A DNA stretch of 27,901 nt from Phoronis australis (Eukaryota; Phoronida; Phoronidae), in the NCBI GenBank assembly GCA_002633005.1, contig NMRA01000084.1, positions 17,171-45,071 of the forward strand, written 5' to 3'. Made by a program: the position numbers and the translations under genes. A model generated the notes under the pieces. The model was not told where the DNA came from. It ran no database searches and saw only the letters and a program-made list of their open reading frames with translations. Shown here in pieces: positions 1-10,600 of the stretch; position 1 is the stretch's first letter, and each line of letters begins with the position of its first letter.

Positions 1-1541
1 ACATTACACTCCATTGATAGGGCTAGGGCTATCCTTGGTACAAATCTGTATACTAAATATACTACCCTGGCTGTGTGAATTTCGGGCTCTATTGAAGAAA
101 AACACACAGTGGTACCTAGCTGTATTTTGATACCGCTAGCTGGCTGGGTACCACTGCAGACTCCCTCGACTCGATCACAACGATTACTATCAAATTGAGT
201 ACGTAATTTTCCCACAGGTAATGGTTTCATCTAATTCTAAGAGTAATAGTTAGACTGTTCAGCTCATACAGGGAGCAATATCGTCATCAAAATGTTCAAG
301 AAACGAATAAATTACCTGGTTAAGGCGAACTTCTCTTCTTCGGAGCAGTACCGGAAACAGCTGATTAGTTGCCGAAAGGTCAAACCGCACAGCATTATGG
401 GCAACATTCGTTTGTTTTGATCACGCAGATTTTAAGAAAATAAAAAATAAAAGAAAAAATATTTACAGGCAGCACATCGACCCCATACTTACGAAAAGTT
501 CTAATTAAGTGTCAGAGAGTATGTTTCAATGGTTTTTATGCAGATTCACGATGTTTTTGAAACGTCTACAAACGGATCATACGACTTTAACTGGATGCTG
601 AGTAAAGCTTTCTGATATATGTCTGTCTCACCCACCCGCTCTTACTTTAGTGAGCTGTCATTGCTAGCTACATGCCGCTCCATAATTACGCAATCTGGTT
701 TTACATTCCACTGTCACTTGTTTTGTGCAACAGCCCCTTTGCGCTAGCGAAACTTTCTCCCAAGCGAAGGAGAAATCGTGCACTGTTCACCTCATAGTAC
801 CCAGCAAATTCTTCGGCACATCAAAAGCTTGATGGCGCCCTCACAAATTGAAGTGAGGAACTCGCTTTTCATGGGCAATGCGTAGTAAATGAGATAATTG
901 CGGTCGCAAACCAACGCGGACGAGTTTCAAAGTCAAAAAGCGAACAAAATGTGAGGCAAACGACATACATAGCTGTTTTTAAAGTTGAAAAGTAAATATA
1001 TGCAGCCTTAGAATTCTTACAATCGATGCATTTTAAGACAAATTAGCGAATTAGTTTTCTTTAGCAGCGCCGCTAAGCCACGCGCTTTAATTTTCGTATC
1101 GGTCAGGACTGGTTAGTCAAAGTCTGGCTAGGTGTTAGGGTAACAAAGCCCCAAATGTTAGCGTAGGAGTTGCCTCATGATTTTAAAAATCAAAGACCTA
1201 ACTGTATTAATTTTTTTTCTCGCTGGAAACCATCCTGAAGACATTTTCCGGAAATTCAAGTATTGAAGCTCTTGTAAATTAGGATTAAATTGTTTACCAC
1301 TGTCCATCAATTCCAACAGTAGATCGCACTTGGGCACATGAGGGACTCGAACTTTTAAGTTCGAGTCCCTCATGTTTAAAAACATTTTGGTGTAATAAAC
1401 TGAAGGACTTTACAAATGCCTATGACCATAAGGAATGTTATGAGACCGATTTTATGAGAGCAAAAGACTCAATTCGATTTTTAGCCCCCTAAACTGGACT
1501 AAATGAAATTCTAACCAACTCTGACGTCATCGTGTTTACAG
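1..1541 (+). other. Presumed part of LASP intron 1 (non-coding)
   Basis: No exon is recognisable here. The exon starting at 1542 begins in the middle of a LIM domain, so the exon carrying the start codon and the first LIM cysteine pair should lie upstream. I looked for a CxxC...VYP...CLDK-type coding stretch in this interval and did not find one. The only notable structure is a 40-bp palindrome at 1336-1375. A 42-codon open frame at 292-420 has no LIM features. Confidence 0.6.
1336..1375. repeat. Perfect 40-bp palindrome, 19-bp arms and 2-nt spacer
   Basis: The left arm is acatgagggactcgaactt at 1336-1354 and its exact reverse complement is at 1357-1375, separated by TT. The stretch gttcgagtccc in the right arm resembles a tRNA T-arm/B-box, but no tRNA body surrounds it. 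No clear target-site duplication was seen. It could form a hairpin or cruciform. Confidence 0.9.
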
Positions 1542-1636
1542 GTATGGCACAAACTTTGCTTCAAATGTGAGGTGTGCGACCTGCAGCTCAACATGAAAAA
1601 TTACAAGGGATACAAAAGACTACCTTACTGCAACAC
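1542..1636 (+). CDS. Lasp: LASP coding exon: C-terminal half of LIM domain
   Basis: It is preceded by a tttacag acceptor and followed by a GTAAGT donor at 1637. It encodes 31 codons plus 2 nt. The zinc ligands of the second LIM finger are visible: H and C in WHKLC, C in FKC and EVC, and C of YCNT. The final His of the finger is completed by the next exon (CNTH). The motif LNMKNYKGY is diagnostic of LASP/nebulette LIM domains. Confidence 0.95.
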
Positions 1637-4600
1637 GTAAGTAGACATATAGGTTATCTTTGATCCCAGCTGTTTGTAACTGAAGTAAGCCTAGTTATCT
1701 TCGCAAGGAGCTGTTCCACATATTTCTTTTCTGCTGTGGCCATCACAACGACCTCTATTGTGTTTTATTTGAAACAAAATGATTTGCCCAGGCGTGGAAA
1801 CTATGCGAGCAGATTTATTCTCTGGCGGGGCAAATGGCTGTTATTCGAGGGACTCAGTATTTCAGTTGTAAACATACTTTTGAAAAATGCCAGGATGCTT
1901 ACTCACTATAAATCAACAAGAGGTTAATGAGAAATTTTGAAAACATTCTTCTCACAAATCGGTGATTGTGCTTGGTTATTGCGTGAAATAATTAATGATA
2001 AAGTGAAGTTATTGTTCAAACATGATCTTTTCAGGTTGACATTACCGAGACCTATTCAAATAAACGAGTTGTAATGTTTCTCAAAAATGGGAAAAATAAT
2101 TACCGCTAACTTTCACCTTTAACCCATTCATACCAAGGTCATACATGTTTGAATTCGCGTACCAAAAATTTGTCATGGTATTTCAAGCGTTTCTTCTTCA
2201 GTTTTGTACTTTTAATCAAGAAATAAATGCAAAGAATAAAAAATGAAATTTGAAATTTGTGTGTGACGTCATCAGTGTATCCGTTCTCTGCCACTGTGTT
2301 GTTCTACACCAGCCGCTAGCCGCAGTGGCCTCAAAAAGTAGTGAGTTCGACTGAGTATGGTGAAAAGTTGCATGTGCGNTTGACATTACCGAGACCTATT
2401 CAAATAAACGAGTTGTAATGTTTCTCAAAAATGGGAAAAATAATTACCGCTAACTTTCACCTTTAACCCATTCATACCAAGGTCATACATGTTTGAATTC
2501 GCGTACCAAAAATTTGTAATGGTATTTCAAGCGTTTCTTCTTCAGTTTTGTACTTTTAATCAAGAAATAAATGCAAAGAATAAAAAATGAAATTTGAAAT
2601 TTGTGTGTGACGTCATCAGTGTATCCGTTCTCTGCCACTGTGTTGTTGTACACCAGCCGCTAGCCGCAGTGGCCTCAAAAAGTAGTGAGTTCGACTGAGT
2701 ATGGTGAAAAGTTGCATGTGCGGAGGATGCCTTAATAGCAGTTGGACAGACAATATTTCAGGTTTTACGTTTTCGAAAAACGTGAACCCTAAGATCGCCC
2801 AGAAATGGCACAGGTTCGTGCGTCGGACACGGGCATGGCAGTACACGGGTCACGCTGTAAGTACTCGGCACATTTTAAAGAATTGTGATGCTTCGATCCG
2901 TCGCAGAAACGGAGATATGATGAAGGTTTCTCCAACGTGTAAGTGCATTTAAAGGAGAAAAGTTGTATTTTTGTGTTGTGCCATTGCTGGGAACGTAGTT
3001 GTAAGGCACACACTGAATATGATCATCAGAATCAAATTGTGACTGAGATACAAATGTGATTGCAGAAGGCCTAAATTTCCATCAGTCTATTCTTGTTCAA
3101 GATTTTGTGGAAATGCCTGTCATCTGCATATACGTCAATGCCCAATATATAGACAATGAGATCGTAAATGCCACGCAAATAATTTGAGGTTACGACGGCC
3201 GCCGGCACAAAGGCTGGAGACGGACACTGGACCGAAAAAATCAACGAATTACAACGGTACAAAGCTTTCATTATTTTGGAAGAGAAAAGACAGAAAAGAG
3301 TATCATTTAACAGAAACAAAACCCAGTTACCATCACTATAATTAGATGTAATGGTTCCTGACACACGCACTCGACATTCGAAGAAATGAAATCAGTGTCC
3401 GTTATTCGCGACTGGGCTTCTACACTTAAAGGCGATGGCAACCTTTTTCATGTCATTTTGAGCTAAAATAAGGTTGGTTGGTTATCCTACAAATATTTTC
3501 CACTTCATTACAGGTTTTCGTAATTTTGTTAATTACTCGTCCGCTACTCCGGAAGTGACGTTTTAGGAGGCAAGCATTTCGCGCCAATTTCTTTTCATAT
3601 AGTCTGACTGTGAGAGCTGCCGAGTCAGTCATTGTTCTACTTCAGTTGTGTTAAGTTACGTCGTCGTATGCTTTCATTTACTAGTCAGTCAACATGCCAC
3701 AATGTTGCTGCGTACCGGGATGTACTAATTATCGTCTCACGCGCGCTTTGGGAGTACCTTAGCATTGCTTTCCGATGGATGACACACTTCGCCGTACTTG
3801 GCTCGTTCGTGTGAAGAACGCAGCGTTACTCGTCCACGCAACGTACAAAGTAGTCGAGAATTACCGTGTGTGTGGCAAGCACTTTCAGCCGTCCGATTAC
3901 GAAAGGGGTTTGTACGTTGAACTGATGAAGGTCCTGCGAAACAACGCCTGAAGAAGGATGCCTTTCCGTCTGTGTTGATTCCCGGCAGTGCCCCGTCGCC
4001 ACCCCCGAGAAGTGTGTTTTTGAAGAGAGAAGCCTCGCGAGCTGTGGCCAGTACAGTGACGAGCCAGTGGAAGCACTTCATCCACTGTCACCCGTGCTTC
4101 CGAACGTACCCCAGAGCGTGCCATTCCTGGAACCAGTAGTGATTCGCCCTGCGCTGTTTTCTCCAGCCCAGACAGTGAACAGATCGGTGAGCCAAACTTT
4201 GATAAGTTTATTGTGGACTTGTCTAAAGTGTTGGAGCTATTTAGAAGGTGCCAGGTGTGTGGCGAGAGAGTCACACGACACGATGTAAGCAGTTTAGGTG
4301 CTCAGGTCACCATCCAGTGGGAGTGTGTCGCGGGACACTCTGGCAAGTGGGACAGTTGTTCCTCTGTATGCCGGAGGTCCACTTAACCGTGTCCAGTAGT
4401 GGCTTGGTCTCGTCGAACTCTGAACAGCACAAGCATTCCATTGAGGTGGGCATAACAACGCACACAGTGCATTTGCGCCAAGATGTGTCACCACGTCTGT
4501 CCTCAGTAGCCGCCTTGTTTCTCTCAACAGCTGACTGTGCCTGTGCGTACTCTGCCTCGTTATACTCGGGCTCAAACATGTACCCACCCACTGAATGTCC

Positions 4601-7600
4601 GTGAAAAAATTCCTCGTCACCACTGCTGTGAACAAGGTCTCCGTCACTCACACTACTGTCACTGTGATACGGGTCACCGACTCCAGCCCATGATTTTCAG
4701 CTTACAACACACTAAACAATCCCTAAATCCAACGTAGTTGAGTTCTCTACTAACCTATCTTGCCGCAGAATACTCGCCGATGGAAAGTGGTGGCGACAAT
4801 TGTTGAAAAACAGCATAAAACAAAAGTAGAATAGAACAGATTTGCACGGTAAACTCAACGCAAAACCAAGTGGCGGGAAACGCTTGCCTCCTAAAACGTC
4901 ACTTCCGGAGTAGAGGACGAGTACTTAATAAAATTACGAAAAGCTGTAATTAAGTGGAAAATATGTCTAGGATATCCAACCAACCTTATTTTGACTCAAA
5001 ATGACATGAAAAAAGGTTGCCTTCGCCTTTAAGGTAAATACTGCGGTTATATTTAGAGTTCGAAACTACTCGACACTAAAGTGGTTAGAAAATTAAATCG
5101 TGATTCAACAAAATACTTTAAATTACCACTATGAAATCAAGACTGTCCGTAGACTGAGTAGGCCGGCTCCGACTCCATTTCACTCGAAGGAGACGCCGGT
5201 GCGGGAGGGTCGAGTTCTCACGGCCTCAAACACGCTAAGTCTGCCGATACGGAGAGGACTAACTCATCACCTGTTTCACCTTAAGCCCGAGTGTCGTCTT
5301 CACCCCCCATCTCCATACCTGTCTTCATAATACTCATTAATCTCGCTCTCTAAGTCTTCTCACCTTACAAAATCACTACTATTCGCCATGTGATATGTAC
5401 TGTCAATGTTTCAACATCTTCCACTGATGACATCACGAGGCAGGAAACCAAAACATCATCAACGTTTTGTTAAAATACAAAATTCGTTCATGATTTCCCA
5501 AACTAAGTGTTTTTTTTTTAGTTAGATTTCGTATTATAAATGTATAACGCACGGTCTAAAACCTCAAAAAGCAAAAACCCATTGTACGAACGCTTTAAAA
5601 TGGTATAGAACGTAAAAACCTGACTAAATTGCAATATTTCAAGTGGATCTCTGGCACTGACACAGAAGTCAAACTGTTCATCAGGTATTTTTACGGTTTT
5701 TGCAAAGATTTTGAATTTCTAAGGTCAAAGGCATTTTTCTTTTAGTTTCAAATTTCAAAAAAAAAACGATCAGTCAACTTTTCTCCTAAACGAAAAAGCA
5801 CGTAGCGCATTTGCTTGATATGGAAAATACGACCTCTGACCCTTGATGTAAACAAAACAATCAGTCGATTTCAAGCCGCAACCAGTCCGACTTCTTCTGG
5901 CTATTTTATTCTGGAAATTCTTGCAGTATTCAAAGTGAACAAGTCTCGCGTTGGCATCTTCAAGAATTAGATTAGCCACGAACTGTTAAAAAGATATTTT
6001 TACTTGACCTTTTGCGTGCCATGCCTCTTTAAGGTGATCAACTTACAAAATGAATAGCTTTTGTCACGGTAAAAATGACTTTTCTAAAAACCCGTTAATC
6101 GTAATCGCGCCATTTTATCAAACGTTGCAATGAAATCGATGAACTTGTACACTGTAGCCACACGACTGAGACAGGAAGTGGCATTTAGATTTTTATCTTT
6201 CCTCGGACAATAAATAAGTACATAGCCATTTCCTCAGGGCCCCAAGCTCGATTTGAGTGAGACTGAGGTGTCCTTTTACAGCAGACTGCACTCAATTCTT
6301 AATTGTTGTCTGTTCACTTCGTGTTTTCGTACACGACTTAATACATTAGTCCCGTATAGACCTAGACACGTAACCCGTATTTACAGACACGCTCCACAAA
6401 GACGTTAAACCGTGGAACACAAGTTTGCCCAAATATTGCAAATTAAAATCTTACTTGTGGTAGTCCCAAGGCCTGAATGAAGCAAAATACAGTATCAGTT
6501 CCTAACCAAAACAGACGTCGAAGTCGCCATTTTGGAGATGATCTTTTTATAGACAAATTTCTTTAATTTTGGGTTGCTAATTCTAGTGCAAAAAACGTGA
6601 ACAGAACAGAGGAAGATCATTTTATAATTCAGGTATGTTTTTGAACTATTGTGAAGATCCCACATTACACAGTTTTTTCTAATTTTTTTGACAACCACCG
6701 CTTGCAAAAATTGCAAGCAAAACCAAAACATTTGATGTGACTGGTATGGGACCAAGCGAACTGTAAAACAGGTGTTCCACACATGTAGAGCTTTAAAGTC
6801 ACCGGTAACGGACTATTGTCTGAGCAGTTGCCGTTGAAACTGCTATCGAATGGCATGGAATTGATTGACAATTAGTAGCCGACTGGAGCAGGTTTCGGGG
6901 TGTCCCTAGGCAAGTATTCATGTGGCGGTTACGGATTTCCGATAAAATTCGATTCTGGGTCGCAGGTTGCCGGTTTGCTATCTTGGTAGTTCTTGGCATC
7001 ATCTGTACACAACCCATGTAAGGGAAAACATTTAATTGTTAGTAAACTCTCGCTTATTTAATGAAAGTCTTTAATAATGTGGACGTAGCTTGCAGATCGA
7101 TTTTCTTCTATTTTGTGAACTGATACAAGCTTCCACCAAATATGTGCGCATAAATAGCGCCTCCTGTTTATAAGTAAATCTAACTACGATAACACCCAAG
7201 ACTTCTCGGTTGTATCTACCAATCACATCCACATCAAAATGGCCTCTTCTTTGTGTTTTTCAGTCACTACCCTACGACGAATTTCGTTGCGGTTGCCGAT
7301 ACTCCAGAAAACAGGCGAATTTCAAAGCAGGAGGCAAGCCAGAGCAATGTGAGTTGACAATTTATATTTGGACTTTCTTTAAAGTTACGTACACCCCTAA
7401 TTGTTGTTTATTCTTTTTGGAATATCTAAGCAACTACATGTAGCGACCATCAATTTATAAAAGTGAAGAATTGATACAAAACTAATTATGCTATTCACAA
7501 CACTGTACCATTCTCGTAGTCAGGTGAGCATGCGTTTTTGGCAAAAATGTTGTTTTTTGAAATGGACATTGATAGGGAAAAGGTCGTTTCACCAACATTC

Positions 7601-10600
7601 ACTAAATGTTCGTTATTAAAACTTCTATTAAAACGATGAAAAATAGTTTGTGGAAATTTCCTATGAGTGCCGATGTTTTTAATGGCATTGTTATGAAAAA
7701 GGGGTACACGTAGCCTTAGGTGCGTAGCGTGATATGCAAGATTTGTTATTAGTTCATGACTACCGCTACTTTCTGTCCTCTGGTTGGTTAAAACGCAGAG
7801 CAACTTTCATGATGTTGACCAGTTGGCCGTGGAATATCACTTTTCTATCATGTCGCCCGCCGTCAGATTTTGCTAGTCGTGATATGACCAATTACAGGTC
7901 GCTAAAACAATAAATAAAGCGAGCTGACGACGACACTACATCAAGGTAAAACGTGCCAATTAATAAGATAATAAGAAACGAAGAAACCAAATGGACGATT
8001 TAGCATAATAATAAAACAAGATGTCTAAATTCTCTGACATATCAGATTCAAAAAGACATCGGCATTACAATGTTGCTCTCCCTTCGTCACTATATGGTCT
8101 GATATTGCCTTAGGGATCGTTCCATACTTGCCTGATACTGTTAGAAAATTTCGTTCTGGTATATCCATCTGATTTTGTCTGTTAACGGTGTTCATCAACT
8201 GAAATCGACAATAATCCGTGGCTTCTGCTAAACAAATATGTTATATTGCTAACTGTTTTATTTTGGTGTCACTGTAGATTATAGACAACAGATTCGGAAC
8301 TCCGACATTGTCTTCCGTGCTATCCTAGAGGAGGCGCCACTTTCCTAAATTATCTGGTGCAGTTTCCGGTTAGTGTATTGTGACGGGAAATTTTTGTAAT
8401 GTCCAGTACAACGAAAAGAATAATAAATTGGGCATTGAAACGCTGTTCAGAGTCTTCCAATAATAGAAGTGTTGTTATCGTTAGTACTTTTAGCAATGCT
8501 ACTACCACTCACGGCAGCCGGCCACAATTAGCAGATGACGTTCTTTCCGGAAATAACACCAGATAATTTGACCAGCCACCCGTTCAGTAACGCTAGGACC
8601 TCGCTAAAAAGCAAGACTTCGCGAGATTACGTGAGATATTGCCGTGTATTTTAAATAAGAACGCGTGACCTTTAGCTAGGTCCTCTCGTAGGTCCTAGCG
8701 TCTACTTAACGCCCGCCAGGTGTCGCTCGTGCATAATAACGGAACGGCTTGTGCGAAAGACCACAGATTTCGTCTATTCAAAGTATACGGAGTTGGCGGT
8801 CCATGTACTTTAGTCTGTGGTCTCACGTTGTTCCTCACTCAGATATGATCTATTATTTAGGCTTGAGAAGAACTGTTGAATGCTTCGTATGTCGTTGTAT
8901 ATCAAGTGTTACAGCTAGCATTAGATCGAATTCATTGCGCATTGAATCTATGAGAGTTGACGACTGTTCGATCATGCAGGTTGTTTACCACAACGAGGCA
9001 TCCGAGACAACGTACTCAGCAGTCGGGGATAGTGACAAGGAAAGAAGGGAAATGGTTCAGAAGTCAATGCCTGATATAAGAAACACTCCAGCTACAACCC
9101 GCCAGGCAGACAAACTGGAAAAATCGAGGAAACCACCAAAGGTCCGAGGTAAGGTATTTAGTTGAGGGTAACTGCGACAACGTATTATATAGTATTTTAG
9201 ACCACAAAAGAAAAGCGTCAACTGAATAGCTTTCGTTAGTTTGGGTCAATGTATAGCATGCGCGCACCCAGCCCCCCGAGCCCCCCCCCTTGGGTGCTCG
9301 CGTGTATAGGGACTGCAGGAAGCAATGTGAAGAGCGGACCACAGAGCATCGCCGTGTAAGTTGTTTCACAATCTCTAAAGCGGGACTCATGGAGGTTCCC
9401 CCTTGATACTCAGGTAGCATTACATCATACCGTGTAGTAAAGTGGTAAAAATAGGCGTTAAATATTCTTAAGAGGCACGTGGGTAGTCAACGATATGGAA
9501 AAAAGGAAAACCAAAGAGAGTCGGCGTGTATTGGTGGTTTGGCCACAAGTTGTGGTCAAGCGTCTAGCTTGGTAATCAGTAGTTGCAGTCCCTATCACTG
9601 CTTAGTGCTCTGTTTTCAGCTGCCAACACTAACCGACCTTGGCAGATGTCTTAAATATGACACTTGTGTCATCAGTATGGGCTGCAGTCCTGAGTCCGTG
9701 TGTGTCCATCACATATCAGAGGGTGCTGAGAGCTCAGGTATAGGCAATGAGCATTTTGTTGCCCAATACCTGATCATGATGTTATTTATCAGGTGTCCCA
9801 GCAATTGACCAAACCAATTCGTTCAAATAATTTTTTCACAATGTTTCTTCAGAGTGTCATCAACAAGTATGGTCTCAAGTTTATTGTATATATTGTCAGA
9901 TCTGAACCCAAATCAGTCCAATATTCGCGTTTGTAAGGACGGGACTCTATGAAGGAGAAAATTTATCGGGGAAGGAGAAGCAAATTGACTGTGCAGGAGT
10001 TAAGAGCCAGGATGAGTATGCCGTGGGAGGAAGTCTCGATGGAAGAGATACGGAAAAGCAGTTCGGATTGGGAGAAACGGCTTTGTTTCGTCGACGATTT
10101 AGATAAACGCCACATTGACCTGATGTTTTTAACTTGACATTAGTTTTTAATGTGGTATCCTGTAAACTCAATTACAATCACTGCCTAAGTGGAGTTGACT
10201 ATGATTCAATTATGTTGGCCACTTTTTGTGGCATGAACATCGGAAACGTATCTTTTCACACACTTGACACCCTTGTTACAGTTCCTCCAACTGATGAACG
10301 TGACATCGCGAGACAAGGTTCCAAGGTAAGTATCCATTATCCACACGAACATGTCGGTTTTTAAAATATGGCTGATCTTGAATTATTCGTAGCAATGTCC
10401 AGTATGGTGTATTTTTGTTCTATGACCCATTCGGTTTATGTATATACCGTGAAGTGACTGCCTACACAAAACTTGTTAAGTACCGCAATGCATCAGTTGT
10501 TTTTGCCCAGTAGAATCATGAGATCACCGCGTTTCAGGTTTTTCGCCATGTTATTAATATCTTTATTTACAAAGAATTGATGATTGTGTATATGATTTAA

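Larger units (their letters stand above)
3430..5028 (+). mobile_element. Kolobok-like TTAA transposon, internally deleted, with long terminal inverted repeats
   Basis: A 1599-bp element flanked on both sides by TTAA (3426-3429 and 5029-5032). The termini are AGGCGATGGCAACC on the left and the reverse complement of AGGCGAAGGCAACC on the right. The inverted repeats run about 157 bp and agree at roughly nine of ten positions. TTAA target duplications plus a THAP-bearing transposase are known traits of Kolobok; piggyBac shares only the TTAA. Inside, a THAP transposase start on + and a P2X7-ballast-like gene on - converge and both stop being recognisable at about 4385. The catalytic part of the transposase is missing, so this copy cannot be autonomous. 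Confidence 0.85.
1637..7263 (+). other. LASP intron 2, invaded by transposons
   Basis: A 5.6-kb intron between a GTAAGT donor and a gtttttcag acceptor. It contains the N-split duplication (2036-2722), a THAP fragment, the TTAA-flanked transposon 3430-5028 and decayed minus-strand coding fragments just downstream. At 1637-2035 and 2950-3425 I see nothing recognisable. From 5400 to 7263 there is only AT-rich sequence with short unrecognised open frames. Confidence 0.8.
7349..8979 (+). other. LASP intron 3
   Basis: GTGAGT donor to a catgcag acceptor. Apart from the two inverted-repeat structures at 8341-8575 and 8590-8701 close to the next exon, I see nothing recognisable in it. Confidence 0.75.
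9149..10281 (+). other. LASP intron 4, including the possible cassette exon
   Basis: GTAAGG donor to cttgttacag acceptor. It contains the GC-rich hairpin at 9251-9308 and the 33-nt exon candidate at 9900-9932. A 62-codon open frame at 9949-10137 has no recognisable domain and cannot be joined in phase to the neighbouring exons. Confidence 0.7.

Noticed and set aside
292-420. 42-codon open frame as the missing first LASP exon
   Set aside because: It has no LIM cysteine pattern, ends in a stop rather than a donor, and cannot join exon 1542 in phase.
1158-1385. Minus-strand open frame of 75 codons
   Set aside because: Its length comes partly from reading through the 40-bp palindrome. No domain is recognisable and it lies in an intron.
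3737-4274. Minus-strand open frames of 114 and 125 codons over the THAP region
   Set aside because: They are antisense shadows of the plus-strand transposase, whose domain motifs are clear.
4067-4604. Plus-strand open frames at 4067-4288 and 4248-4604
   Set aside because: The first is an alternative frame of the transposase linker. The second is the antisense of the P2X7-ballast-like gene after 4385.
9479-9808. 109-codon plus-strand open frame in LASP intron 4 as an extra exon
   Set aside because: An acceptor-like tttcag lies near 9619, but in the phase required by the preceding LASP exon it meets a stop quickly, and no domain is seen.
9949-10137. 62-codon frame (starts [10 protein letters not shown]) as a LASP exon or small gene
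   Set aside because: It has no fitting splice sites or phase and no recognisable family. Possibly chance or a relic.
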